From the NCBI GenBank assembly GCA_016716675.1, contig JADJVG010000003.1, positions 1 through 64,000 of the forward strand: DNA of 64,000 nucleotides. The letters are read 5' to 3'. The DNA is from Hyphomicrobium sp. GTDB taxonomy: Bacteria; Pseudomonadota; Alphaproteobacteria; Rhizobiales; Hyphomicrobiaceae. Of this stretch, positions 26,869 to 35,745 are shown piece after piece. The translations under genes were made by a program, and so were the position numbers. Positions within the stretch are counted from its first letter, which is position 1. Each line of letters opens with the position of its first letter. The notes under the pieces are model-generated. The model did no database searches. It worked only from the letters and a program-made list of their open reading frames with translations, and was not told the origin of the DNA.

Positions 26869-27561
26869 CTAATTCCAGCGCTTCCAGCGTGGTCCGCCGT
26901 GGGTTTGCAGCACCTCTATGTTGGCCTGGAGCAAGACGAACGCGATCAGGGCGGCAAACATCTGGCCGCCGAATGCCAGCATCACCAGCCAAGCCACAAC
27001 CAGCAGGCCGAGGTAGGCGATGGCGCGCATGGCTCTGTCATAGCCGATGAATTTCGAGGCGACCTGGACCAGCGCGCGGCCGCCATCGAGCGGATGGGCG
27101 GGCATCAGATTGAAAATGAACAGCAGAAAGTTGATGTGGCCGAGCTGGCGCAGCAGGAAGGCTAGGCGGTCGGGTCCGCCGGTGCCGGATTGCAGCACCC
27201 AGTCGCTCGCGGTGGAAAACACCTGCCACAGAATAAGATTTGCGGCGGGGCCGGCGAGCAGCATCACGATATTGGCGAGGCGATCGGCCGGCATGTTGCG
27301 CGCGAAGTGGCAGAGGCCGCCGAGCCCATTGAGTTCGATGGAGGCTGTCGGAACGCGCCAATAACCGGCAGCCAGCGCGTGTCCGAGTTCGTGAAGCAGG
27401 ATCGAGACGGCGACGCCAGCCACCAGCGCCAAACCATATGAAACGCCGACAAGGCTTGCTGACGTGAAGTACCCGAACCCGAACAGAGCAATCAGCAGAA
27501 CGAACGACGCATCCAAAACGATGGGAATGCCGAAGATCCTGCCGATTTCAGCCTTACCCAT
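26869..27561 (-). CDS. Site-2 protease family zinc metalloprotease (M50)
   Basis: A polytopic intramembrane-type metallopeptidase. The start at 27561 is chosen because the protein then begins MGKAEIGRIFGIPIVLDASF, the normal N-terminus of this subgroup (230 aa). A longer frame starts directly at the argG stop codon (27639). The zinc motif HELGHAL lies in the second helix (about residues 60-66), and the third ligand is the Asp of NLMPAHPLDGGRAL. No PDZ or CBS domain is present. Members cleave membrane-bound anti-sigma factors or other substrates. argG lies upstream on the same strand. Confidence 0.9.
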   Translation of the reverse strand: MGKAEIGRIFGIPIVLDASFVLLIALFGFGYFTSASLVGVSYGLALVAGVAVSILLHELGHALAAGYWRVPTASIELNGLGGLCHFARNMPADRLANIVMLLAGPAANLILWQVFSTASDWVLQSGTGGPDRLAFLLRQLGHINFLLFIFNLMPAHPLDGGRALVQVASKFIGYDRAMRAIAYLGLLVVAWLVMLAFGGQMFAALIAFVLLQANIEVLQTHGGPRWKRWN

Positions 27562-27635
27562 CGTTGTCACTCGCTCTGCTTGTTCCGCGCTTTGAAGGGT
27601 ATGTCGTGCCCCACACGCTCGCGGTTCAAGGGCAT

Positions 27636-28874
27636 TCACTTCTTTTTGTTGCGCACGCCGAGCGTTCTGAGACGCAGTGCGTTGAGCTTGATGAAGCCCT
27701 GCGCATCCTTCTGGTCGTAGGCGCCCTTATCGTCTTCGAAGGTGACAAGGGTCGGCGCATACAGCGACTTCTTGCTTTCGCGGCCGACGACGATGGTGTT
27801 GCCCTTGTAGAGTTCAAGCGTCACTTCACCTTCGACGTCCTCCTGGCTCTTGTCGATCAGGGCTTGCAGCATTTCGCGTTCCGGCGAGAACCAGAAGCCG
27901 TTGTAGATCAGCTCGGCGTAGCGCGGCATCAGCTCGTCTTTCAGGTGGGCCGCGCCGCGATCCAGCGTCAGGCTTTCCATGGCGCGGTGCGCGGCCAGCA
28001 GAATCGTGCCGCCGGGCGTTTCATAAACGCCGCGCGATTTCATGCCGACGAAGCGGTTCTCGACGAGATCGAGGCGGCCGATGCCGTTGTCGCGGCCAAG
28101 GTCGTTCAGCGCTTTCAGCAGCGTTGCCGGTGACAATTTCTTGCCGTCGATGGAGACAGCGTCACCTTTTTCAAAGCCGATTTTGATGGTCGTGACTTTG
28201 TCGGGCGCGGCCATCGGCGAGATGGTGCGCTGATAGACAAGTTCCGGCGCCTTGGTGGCGGGGTCTTCCAGAACTTTGCCTTCCGACGACGAGTGCAGCA
28301 GGTTGGCGTCAACCGAGAACGGGCTTTCGCCTTCCTTGTCTTTGGCAACCGGGATCTGGTGATCGCGCGCGAACTTCAAAAGTTCTTCGCGGCCTTTGAA
28401 CGCCCATTCGCGCCACGGCGCGATGATCTTGATGCCCGGCTCAAGCGCATAATAGCCGAGCTCGAAGCGCACCTGATCGTTGCCCTTGCCGGTGGCGCCG
28501 TGACAGACCGCATCGGCGCCGACCTTGCGCGCGATCTCGATCTGCTTCTTTGAAATCAGCGGTCGCGCGATCGACGTGCCGAGCAGATAGACGCCTTCAT
28601 ACTGGGCGTTGGCGCGGAACATCGGGAACACGTAATCGCGCACGAATTCTTCGCGCAGGTCTTCAATGAAGATGTTGTCTTCCTTGATGCCGAGCAGCAG
28701 CGCCTTCTTGCGCGCAGGCTCAAGCTCTTCACCCTGACCGAGGTCGGCGGTAAACGTGACGACTTCGCAGCCGTACTCTTCCTGCAGCCACTTGAGGATG
28801 ATCGAGGTGTCGAGGCCGCCCGAATACGCCAGCACGACCTTTTTAATTTTGCCCTTCTGGGCCATGGCATTCAT
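27636..28874 (-). CDS. argG: Argininosuccinate synthase
   Basis: ATP-dependent condensation of citrulline and aspartate, the penultimate step of arginine synthesis. The 412-aa length is typical. The ATP-binding loop VLAYSGGLDTSIIL and the citrulline/aspartate-binding region GATGKGNDQVRFEL are intact. APWREW and the C-terminal signature GMKSRGVYETPGGTIL are also present. It ends in NKKK and is followed by the site-2 protease gene. The start MNAMAQKGKIKK could also be the second ATG three codons later. Confidence 0.98.
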   Translation of the reverse strand: MNAMAQKGKIKKVVLAYSGGLDTSIILKWLQEEYGCEVVTFTADLGQGEELEPARKKALLLGIKEDNIFIEDLREEFVRDYVFPMFRANAQYEGVYLLGTSIARPLISKKQIEIARKVGADAVCHGATGKGNDQVRFELGYYALEPGIKIIAPWREWAFKGREELLKFARDHQIPVAKDKEGESPFSVDANLLHSSSEGKVLEDPATKAPELVYQRTISPMAAPDKVTTIKIGFEKGDAVSIDGKKLSPATLLKALNDLGRDNGIGRLDLVENRFVGMKSRGVYETPGGTILLAAHRAMESLTLDRGAAHLKDELMPRYAELIYNGFWFSPEREMLQALIDKSQEDVEGEVTLELYKGNTIVVGRESKKSLYAPTLVTFEDDKGAYDQKDAQGFIKLNALRLRTLGVRNKKK

Positions 28875-28964
28875 CCTTCATCGGCTATTGCGGAAAGCGC
28901 GGAACCTTTAGCAAATGAGGGGGCGGGCGCAAGAGGCGCCAGCGGCGCATCGCTTCGCCGTCGC

Positions 28965-29693
28965 CTACGCCGCAGGTTCGTTGCGCAGGATCAGGGCTTT
29001 GAGAACGAGGACCACCGTGATCGTCAAAAGGCACGACAGAACGACATCCGAGAAGTAGTGGGCGCCGAAGGCCATCCGGTTCCAAGATATGGCGATCATC
29101 CAAACGGTCACAGCCAACGCCAGTTTTTTCCGGTGGTGCGCGTGAGCCACCACGGCAAAAGCCATAAAAACAGCGGCTGTGGACGCTTCACCTGAGACAA
29201 AGGAGCAATTGGATGCGCATTCGCCCCAGGGCCACCATGCGACCGTAAAGTGTTCCGAGCCGCCGAACAGGTCAGTTGCCAGAGGGCGCGAGCGGCCCCA
29301 ATGCGATTTCAGAATGACGTTAACGATCAAGCCGGGTCCGATGGCGAAGGAGGCGGCAACAAAAGCCAAAGCCCGGTCGGTCATTGTCTCGAATGGCCGG
29401 CACCTTGCTATCCGCCAAACCACGAGCCCCACAAGCGATACGACGACAGCTGCCGGAACAGCGCGACCGAGCCAGCGCAGTGTTTGCAGGTAGATGTCGT
29501 GCGACAGCGGAAATCCAATCCCCGCGCGATAGAATGTACCGCTCAGCTGCGCATCGATTTGCGGATGCAAGATGATGGCGATCGAGAACAAAACCTGTAG
29601 GGCGAATAGCGCTGCAATTTGCCAGCCCAGCGTTTCGGAAATGGCCCGAGCCGGTCGGCCAAGGCCAAGCGGCAGCATTAGCACTGTCTGCAT
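28965..29693 (-). CDS. PAP2-family membrane phosphatase (LpxE/LpxF-like)
   Basis: A 242-aa protein with about six membrane helices and the three PAP2 motifs in slightly altered form: KSHWGRSRP (K-x6-RP), CSFVSGEAST (PSGH position reads SGEA), and NRMAFGAHYFSDV (SR-x5-H-x3-D, with Asn for the first Ser). Such PAP2 proteins dephosphorylate lipid A or undecaprenyl pyrophosphate. The SGEAST variant resembles lipid A phosphatases of alphaproteobacteria, which would alter surface charge. This is inference from motifs. It stands alone between argG and the Met/Trp-rich gene. Confidence 0.85.
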   Translation of the reverse strand: MQTVLMLPLGLGRPARAISETLGWQIAALFALQVLFSIAIILHPQIDAQLSGTFYRAGIGFPLSHDIYLQTLRWLGRAVPAAVVVSLVGLVVWRIARCRPFETMTDRALAFVAASFAIGPGLIVNVILKSHWGRSRPLATDLFGGSEHFTVAWWPWGECASNCSFVSGEASTAAVFMAFAVVAHAHHRKKLALAVTVWMIAISWNRMAFGAHYFSDVVLSCLLTITVVLVLKALILRNEPAA

Positions 29694-29870
29694 CGATCTC
29701 GCTCATCATCAGGGACGCCTAACGCGCATCGACTACAAAGCGGTTATTGCGGGTTGATGACTGGCGGCGTCTGGCCATGCGTTGGCATGCAACGTTTGGC
29801 CTGAGTACGGGCGCTGTCTGGTACTGTCACACAGCATGAGACTGCTGGTGCGATGCCTGGAGCAGACATG

Positions 29871-29896
29871 AAAAAGCCGCGCAGTGGAGCGCGGCC
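29871..29896 (-). terminator. Terminator of the Met/Trp-rich protein gene
   Basis: A 7-bp GC-rich stem (29876-29882 with 29889-29895) around a 6-nt loop, followed on the minus strand by TTTTTC. It lies about 30 bp past the stop codon at 29927. Confidence 0.85.
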
Positions 29897-29926
29897 TGAT
29901 GCTGTTCTGGGATTTTGAATGGCGCT

Positions 29927-30604
29927 TTAATCAGCCGGTTTTGCGGCATGATCCATGAACGTCGCGGCTAGCGTCCACGGCAGGATGGCGAGCTGCATGG
30001 CCGCTTTGCCGCTATCGGAGTTACAGGCCGCATAAACATGATCGAGCTGTTGGCGCGCGGCGTCTGCGGCATCCATGGCGGCCGTGCTCGCCTTGGCGGA
30101 CGGCGACGCCACCGCATATGGCATACCGGTCGACATCAGCATCGCGGTCAGCGGCGTCTGCATGTAGGTCCAGGTGAGGTCAGGCCACGGCCAGAACGGC
30201 GCCATCGTCTTGGCCATTTGGGCCATCGGTGATTGCGGCCCGAAGGCCGAGGCGGCCTGCCACATCGTATCGGCCCACGGCATGAAGGCTGTCATCATCG
30301 ACAGCATCTGCGTGGGCATCATGGCGGCGAACGGGTTGCTAGCGGCAGCCGGCGCTGGCGTATCGAGCCACCACATTTGCGGCCAGGCAAGCGCGGATTC
30401 CTTGGGGGCTGGCGCAAAAGCCGCCATCCACGGCCAGCCGGTCATCGATGGAGCGGGCACCGGGGCCGCGACGCCGGGCGATTTGCCAGACGCCAAATTC
30501 TGGTCCTGCCAGATCGATGCTGCCGCAAACGACGCGTCCGTGCTGTGCAGTACGGCGTCGGTGAAATTGCGCCAAAATCGCATTTGAAGTTCGAAATCAA
30601 TCAC
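29927..30604 (-). CDS. Met/Trp/Pro/Ala-rich protein, possible PHA-granule protein
   Basis: A 225-aa protein of odd composition. It begins MIDFELQMRFWRNFTDAV and is rich in Met, Trp, Pro and Ala in the middle (for example WPWMAAFAPAP, MLSMMTAFMPWADTMW, MAPFWPWPDLTW). It ends in a more regular helical segment (KASTAAMDAADAARQQLDHVYAAC). There is no signal peptide. The amphipathic, hydrophobic-aromatic character fits binding to a lipid or polymer surface. Its promoter region carries TGC-N3-GCA like the phasin gene. I infer a granule-associated role, but the family is not recognised. Confidence 0.8.
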   Translation of the reverse strand: MIDFELQMRFWRNFTDAVLHSTDASFAAASIWQDQNLASGKSPGVAAPVPAPSMTGWPWMAAFAPAPKESALAWPQMWWLDTPAPAAASNPFAAMMPTQMLSMMTAFMPWADTMWQAASAFGPQSPMAQMAKTMAPFWPWPDLTWTYMQTPLTAMLMSTGMPYAVASPSAKASTAAMDAADAARQQLDHVYAACNSDSGKAAMQLAILPWTLAATFMDHAAKPAD

Positions 30605-30620
30605 GACGGCAATACTCCAA

Positions 30621-30652
30621 AATAGTATGCGTACACTATTTGGTGCATTGCA
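30621..30652 (-). promoter_or_regulatory. Inverted repeat and TGC-N3-GCA site upstream of the Met/Trp-rich gene
   Basis: AATAGTATGC at 30621-30630 pairs with GTACACTATT at 30631-30640 in 8 of 10 positions. TGCATTGCA follows at 30644-30652. Both lie within 50 bp of the start at 30604. The second site is the same core as in front of the phasin gene, so a common regulator is possible. Confidence 0.35.
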
Positions 30653-30716
30653 GCAATTGCGATCCTGCGACGCGGTAGGTTATGCAACCGTCCGGGATGC
30701 CAGTAAACGCCTGTTT

Positions 30717-31616
30717 TCAGTCGGTTTTGCGCGTCTGCTCATCGTCGCTGGAAGTGTCCGGCGTTCTCGGTACAGGGACCGATTTGGTCGCTGGCACGGA
30801 TGTCACCGGGGTCACGTCAAGCTTGGGGCTGGCCGGTTTGGTGTCGGCCGGTTTTGCATCAGTTGGTTTGGAGTCAGACGGTTTGGGGCCAGATGCGGCG
30901 CTGGTTTGATCTTCGCGAGGGGGTTTTGCCTCGGCGGCCGGTTTGCCGGCTGGCCGGGTCGTTGCTGCGGTAACCGCGTCGGCGGTCTGTTGAGCCACTG
31001 TCCGCGCTTCGCCCGCCTTCTCCTCGCGCTCGGCGAGACGTTCCGCCAGCGTGGCTTTCTTTGCGGCGGCCGACCCCGGCGTGATCGGATCTTCAACGAT
31101 AATCCGGGGACGGTTCTTCCACGTCCGTATGGCGGGCGTTGTTGGCTCGCTTTCGCTGTCACCGCTAGAGATGTGCTCCGCGTCTACTTCTGGGCCTCCC
31201 GCGCGGCGCCCCGCGATCAGCCAATATATCAATCCGGCTAAGACGCCCGAGGTGAGGAAGGCTGTCAGTGCGTAAGGATTGAAAATCGTCGGTTGGCCGG
31301 CGACTTCGCTGGCATACTGAGCGCTGAATCCAAGCGCTGCGATCGTTGCGCCCATCACTGCATAGTAGGCGGCCGAGCGGATCCGCATCCATTCGCCAAT
31401 GCCCGCCGCGATGAGCGTAAACGCCGCTGAAAAAATCGCCGTGTGGGTCGCCGCCAGCAAAGCTAGCACGCCCACCTGTCCAGCTCGCTCGGGGAAGGCC
31501 TGCGCCGGTATTTGCAGAAGCTCCTGCGGCGGCGTGATGAAAAGCACCTGCACCAGCCCTGCGGTGAAACAGGCCAGCACAAAGCCCAGCAGCACACGTG
31601 CAAAGGTTGAAATCAT
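30717..31616 (-). CDS. Membrane protein with long charged C-terminal tail
   Basis: The ATG at 31616 has AGGAAAG 8 nt upstream and gives 299 aa; an in-frame GTG start upstream is less likely. Four membrane helices fill residues 1-145 (MISTFARVLLGFVLACFTAG, then three more). A cytoplasmic tail of about 150 residues follows, rich in Lys, Ala, Pro, Thr and Asp, with short repeats of the type PxDxKPTDxKP. Such Pro/Lys/Ala tails are usually disordered. The function is unknown. It is 121 bp downstream of rlmN on the same strand. Confidence 0.8.
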   Translation of the reverse strand: MISTFARVLLGFVLACFTAGLVQVLFITPPQELLQIPAQAFPERAGQVGVLALLAATHTAIFSAAFTLIAAGIGEWMRIRSAAYYAVMGATIAALGFSAQYASEVAGQPTIFNPYALTAFLTSGVLAGLIYWLIAGRRAGGPEVDAEHISSGDSESEPTTPAIRTWKNRPRIIVEDPITPGSAAAKKATLAERLAEREEKAGEARTVAQQTADAVTAATTRPAGKPAAEAKPPREDQTSAASGPKPSDSKPTDAKPADTKPASPKLDVTPVTSVPATKSVPVPRTPDTSSDDEQTRKTD

Positions 31617-31737
31617 CGCAAAGTTCTTTCCTGAGCCCCAATCGCCAGTTCGCACGCAGCCTGAGTGTATAGGCGTTACCCATTACATCTCAACGGAAAT
31701 CGCCGTTTCCATGGCCGCCTGTTGCGATCCGTGGCGC

Positions 31738-32937
31738 TTAGCCCGCCGGATCGATGGCGTCCGGTCGAGCGCTGGCGCGCAGCTTCACGCTTTCCGACTT
31801 TAACTGCCCGCAGGCGGCAAGAATATCGCGGCCACGCGGCGTGCGCACGGGGCTGGCGTAACCGGCGCGGTTCACGACGTCGGCAAAGCGTTCAATCGTC
31901 TGCCAGTCTGAACACTCGTACTTGGTATTCGGCCACGGATTGAACGGGATCAGGTTGATCTTGGCTGGAATGCCGGCGAGCAAGCGAACGAGCGCGCGCG
32001 CGTCAGCGAGGCTATCGTTGACGCCCTTCAGCATGACGTATTCGAACGTGATGCGCTTGGCGTTCGATAGCCCCGGATAATTGCGGCAGGCTTCGAGAAG
32101 TTCGGAAATCGGATATTTTCGGTTCAGCGGCACCAGCTCGTCGCGCAGCGCGTCGTTGGTGGCGTGCAGCGAGATTGCCAGCATGGTGCCGGATTCTTCG
32201 CCCCATCTCGGGATTTCCGGCACGACGCCCGACGTCGATAGCGTGATGCGGCGCTTCGACAACGATAATCCGGCGTCATCGGACGCGACATCCATCGCCG
32301 CTTTGACGTTGTCGAAATTATACAGCGGTTCACCCATGCCCATCAGCACGACATTGGTGATTTTGCGTTCGGCGTTCGGCAGCAACCGGCCATCGGCGGG
32401 CTTTTCTGAACCCGGCCAATCGCCAATGCGGTCGCGCGCCAGCATGATCTGGGCGACGATCTCATGGGCTTCGAGATTGCGCACGAGGCGCTGGGTGCCG
32501 GTATGGCAGAACGAGCAATTCAGCGTGCAGCCGATCTGGCTGGAAATGCACAGCGTGCCGCGATCACTCTCGGGGATATAGACGGTCTCGATTTCAGGCG
32601 CGCGGGCTTCGTGGCCAAGCTTCGGCAAGCGAAGCAGCCATTTGCGGGTGCCGTCGACGGAAATCTGCTCGGCGACGATCTCAGGTCTATCGAGCGTGTA
32701 GAGATCGGCCAGCGTGCGGCGCAGTTCTTTCGAGACGTCGCTCATCTGGTCGAAGGACGTGACGCCATGGGCGTAGATCCAGCCCCAGAGTTGGCCGACG
32801 CGCATGCGCAACTGCTTCTCCGGCACACCGGCTGCGGCCAGCGCCGCCTTGAGGCCGTCGCGCGTCAGCCCGGCCAACGACGGCTTACTTAAGCCGGCGG
32901 GCTGCAAAATCGTGTCTGTCGGTGCGGCGCTAACCAT
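31738..32937 (-). CDS. rlmN: Dual-specificity RNA methyltransferase RlmN
   Basis: A radical-SAM enzyme that makes 2-methyladenosine at A2503 of 23S rRNA and A37 of certain tRNAs. The CxxxCxxC is at Cys137, Cys141 and Cys144 (QIGCTLNCSFCHTG). VVLMGMGEPLYNFDNV, LSLSKRRITLSTSGVVPE, AISLHATND and IPFNPWPN are all family blocks. The methyl-carrying cysteine is in the C-terminal RGRDILAACGQL. The 399-aa length is normal for alphaproteobacteria. hslU and hslV lie upstream on the same strand after 105 bp. Confidence 0.98.
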   Translation of the reverse strand: MVSAAPTDTILQPAGLSKPSLAGLTRDGLKAALAAAGVPEKQLRMRVGQLWGWIYAHGVTSFDQMSDVSKELRRTLADLYTLDRPEIVAEQISVDGTRKWLLRLPKLGHEARAPEIETVYIPESDRGTLCISSQIGCTLNCSFCHTGTQRLVRNLEAHEIVAQIMLARDRIGDWPGSEKPADGRLLPNAERKITNVVLMGMGEPLYNFDNVKAAMDVASDDAGLSLSKRRITLSTSGVVPEIPRWGEESGTMLAISLHATNDALRDELVPLNRKYPISELLEACRNYPGLSNAKRITFEYVMLKGVNDSLADARALVRLLAGIPAKINLIPFNPWPNTKYECSDWQTIERFADVVNRAGYASPVRTPRGRDILAACGQLKSESVKLRASARPDAIDPAG

Positions 32938-33042
32938 TTTGGGTGCGGATCTCTTGGAGCTTGGACACGTCTTTTAGCTGCGAAAACCGCCGGTGAATAG
33001 CGGCTTAGGCGCGCATCGCGGCTGCTAGAGCGGCGTTTCCAG

Positions 33043-34350
33043 CTACAGAATGAAGCGCGAGAGATCGGCGTTCTTGGCGAGTTCGCCAACCTGCGCTTTC
33101 ACGAACGCGCCGTCGATGACGACGGTCTGGCCGCTGCGGTCGGGCGCTTCAAAGGAAATTTCGTCCAGCACGCGCTCCAACACCGTCTGCAGGCGGCGCG
33201 CACCGATGTTCTCGATGCTGTCGTTGACCTCGACGGCGGTATCGGCAATCGCATCGATGGCGTCGTCAGTGAAATCGAGCGTCAAGCCCTCGGTCTGCAT
33301 CAAGGCCACGTATTGCTTGATCAGGCTCGCCTCCGGCTCCGTCAAGATGCGGCGGAGATCGCTGCGCGTTAGGGCTTTCAGTTCGACGCGGATCGGCAAG
33401 CGGCCTTGCAGTTCAGGAAGCAGGTCCGAGGGCTTTGAAACATGAAAGGCGCCGGAGGCAACGAACAGCACGTGGTCGGTTTTGACCGGGCCGTACTTGG
33501 TGACGACGGTGGTGCCTTCGATCAAGGGCAGCAGATCGCGTTGCACACCTTCGCGCGACACGTCGGCGCCGCCGCGGCCGCCTTCGCCGCGTGAGCAGAT
33601 CTTGTCGATCTCGTCAAGAAACACGATGCCGTCGTTCTCGACGGCCGCGATAGCTTCACTGGCGATTTTATCGTCGTCGATCAGCTTGTCGCTTTCTTCG
33701 GCGATCAAAATATCGAAGCTCTCCTGCACGGTGACGCGCCGTGATTTGGTGCGCCCGCCAAGTGCTTTGCCGAGCATTTCGCCGAGATTGATCGTCGACA
33801 TCGAGGCGCCGCCCGGCATGTCGAAGGCCGGCATCATCGGCAGGGCGTCGGCCACTTGAATGTCGATTTCCTTGTCGTTCAATTCGTTGGCCCGCAGTTT
33901 CTTGCGGAAACTTTCGCGCGTGGCTGGCGACGACGCGCCTCCAACGAGGGCATCGAGCACGCGTTCTTCGGCTGCTTTTTCTGCCTTCGCGCGCACGTCT
34001 TTGCGCCGCGTTTCCTTGACCAGCACCATGCCAACCTGGACCAGATCGCGGATGATGCTCTCGACGTCGCGGCCGACGTAACCGACTTCGGTGAACTTGG
34101 TGGCTTCGACTTTCAAAAACGGCGCGCCAGCGAGTTTCGCCAAGCGGCGCGCGATTTCGGTTTTGCCGACGCCCGTCGGGCCGATCATCAGGATGTTCTT
34201 TGGCAGCACTTCTTCGCGCAGATCACCGGTCAACTGCTGACGCCGCCAGCGGTTGCGCAGCGCAATCGCGACAGCGCGCTTGGCGTCATTCTGGCCGACG
34301 ATATAGCGGTCGAGTTCCGAGACGATTTCGCGGGGCGAGAAGTTTGTCAT
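33043..34350 (-). CDS. hslU: ATP-dependent protease ATPase subunit HslU
   Basis: The AAA+ unfoldase of the HslUV proteasome-like protease, which feeds substrates to HslV. The 435-aa length is normal. The N-terminal SPREIVSELDRYIVGQNDAK, Walker A GPTGVGKTE (about 57-65), the GYVGRDVE pore loop, Walker B VFLDEIDKI and the C-terminal ADLSRFIL that docks into HslV are present. Its start overlaps the hslV stop by 4 bp, a coupled pair. The order hslV-hslU divergent from hisB is typical of Hyphomicrobiales. Confidence 0.98.
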   Translation of the reverse strand: MTNFSPREIVSELDRYIVGQNDAKRAVAIALRNRWRRQQLTGDLREEVLPKNILMIGPTGVGKTEIARRLAKLAGAPFLKVEATKFTEVGYVGRDVESIIRDLVQVGMVLVKETRRKDVRAKAEKAAEERVLDALVGGASSPATRESFRKKLRANELNDKEIDIQVADALPMMPAFDMPGGASMSTINLGEMLGKALGGRTKSRRVTVQESFDILIAEESDKLIDDDKIASEAIAAVENDGIVFLDEIDKICSRGEGGRGGADVSREGVQRDLLPLIEGTTVVTKYGPVKTDHVLFVASGAFHVSKPSDLLPELQGRLPIRVELKALTRSDLRRILTEPEASLIKQYVALMQTEGLTLDFTDDAIDAIADTAVEVNDSIENIGARRLQTVLERVLDEISFEAPDRSGQTVVIDGAFVKAQVGELAKNADLSRFIL

Positions 34351-34922
34351 GGTGATGTTTGCGACTCGAGGCTTTCAATGACGACGTTGGAATTCGTGTA
34401 AACGCAGATTTCTGACGCGATCGACATGGACTTGCGAGCGATCTGCTCGGCGTCGAGCGGCTGGTCGAGCAGCGCGCGGGCAGCGGCCAGCGCATAGTTG
34501 CCGCCCGAGCCGATGCCCATGACGTAATTTTCAGGCTCCAGCACGTCACCGTTGCCGGTCAGGATCAGCGTCACGTCTTTGTCGGCGACGATCATCATGG
34601 CTTCGAGGCGCCTAAGATAGCGGTCGGTACGCCAATCTTTGGCCAGTTCGACAGCGGCGCGGGTCAATTGGCCAGGATATTGTTCGAGCTTGGCTTCCAG
34701 GCGCTCAAACAGCGTAAAGGCGTCGGCAGTGGCACCTGCAAAACCGGCGATCACGTCACCGCGGCCGAGGCGGCGGACCTTGCGGGCGTTCGATTTGACG
34801 ACGGTTTGGCCGATGCTGACTTGCCCGTCGCCGGCGATCACCACCCGCCCGGCCTTGCGAACGGTCAGGATTGTAGTGGCATGCCAGGACGAATCTGACG
34901 GATTTGTGGGGTGTTGGCTCAT
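34347..34922 (-). CDS. hslV: ATP-dependent protease peptidase subunit HslV
   Basis: A threonine protease of the proteasome beta family. From the ATG at 34922 the protein is 191 aa; a GTG five codons upstream is also possible. The nucleophile is Thr16 (in WHATTILTVRK), so a propeptide of about 15 residues is removed. The GDGQVSIGQTVVK and IAGFAGATADAFTL blocks and the catalytic Lys are present. It overlaps hslU by 4 bp and is divergent from hisB across about 160 bp. Confidence 0.97.
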   Translation of the reverse strand: MSQHPTNPSDSSWHATTILTVRKAGRVVIAGDGQVSIGQTVVKSNARKVRRLGRGDVIAGFAGATADAFTLFERLEAKLEQYPGQLTRAAVELAKDWRTDRYLRRLEAMMIVADKDVTLILTGNGDVLEPENYVMGIGSGGNYALAAARALLDQPLDAEQIARKSMSIASEICVYTNSNVVIESLESQTSP

Positions 34923-35081
34923 GTTGGTAACCGTCACTTAGGCGTTTGCTGGGCTTATACAAGGTCACAGTCAGGTTTCAGAACGGCTGTCGGGCGCGCT
35001 GGCATATGCCGCCTTGCCCGCAGAACCTGAGCTGATAAACGCTAGGGCGAGCCCCGGCAATCGTCCCGACGGAGAATTCCC

Positions 35082-35678
35082 GTGAAACGGCAAGCATCGA
35101 TTACCCGCACGACCAAGGAAACCGAGATCACCGCGTCGGTCGATCTCGATGGCACGGGTGCCTACAACGTCTCGACCGGGATCGGCTTTCTCGATCACAT
35201 GCTTGAGCAGCTGGCGCGCCACGCGCTGATCGACATCACGCTCAAAGCCAAGGGCGATCTGCACATCGATTTCCACCACACGGCAGAAGATACCGGCATC
35301 GTGATCGGCCAGGCGATTGCGAAGGCGCTCGGCGATAAGGCCGGGATCGTGCGCTACGCCGACGTGCACCTGCCGATGGACGAGACGTTGACCCGCGTCG
35401 CGGTTGACGTGTCGGGCCGTCCGTTCCTGATCTGGAAGGTCGAATTCTCGCGCGACAAGCTCGGCGAGATGGACACGGAACTGTTCCGCGAATGGTTCCA
35501 GGCCTTCGCCCAGAACGCCGGCATCACGCTGCACGTCGAAAACCTCTACGGCGAGAACAACCACCACATCGCCGAGACCTGCTATAAGGGCTTGGCGCGG
35601 GCGCTTCGAGCCGCCATTACGCTCGATCCGCGCCAGTCTGGCCGCATCCCTTCAACCAAGGGCATGCTGGCAGGCTGA
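35082..35678 (+). CDS. hisB: Imidazoleglycerol-phosphate dehydratase
   Basis: Dehydrates imidazole glycerol phosphate to imidazole acetol phosphate in histidine synthesis. The 198-aa single-function enzyme (no HisB phosphatase domain) has the metal-binding histidine clusters: GIGFLDHMLEQLARH, DIDFHHTAEDTGI-type (here DFHHTAEDTGIVIG) and GENNHHIAETCYKG. The ending GRIPSTKGML is classical. It starts the plus-strand his group hisB-DUF2628-hisH and is divergent from hslV. Confidence 0.98.
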   Translation: MKRQASITRTTKETEITASVDLDGTGAYNVSTGIGFLDHMLEQLARHALIDITLKAKGDLHIDFHHTAEDTGIVIGQAIAKALGDKAGIVRYADVHLPMDETLTRVAVDVSGRPFLIWKVEFSRDKLGEMDTELFREWFQAFAQNAGITLHVENLYGENNHHIAETCYKGLARALRAAITLDPRQSGRIPSTKGMLAG

Positions 35679-35745
35679 GATTTTTTAGCGCGTCCAACGG
35701 TCCGTCATCAGGCCGGCCGGAAACGCAGCTTTGGGAGTTCGTTCG

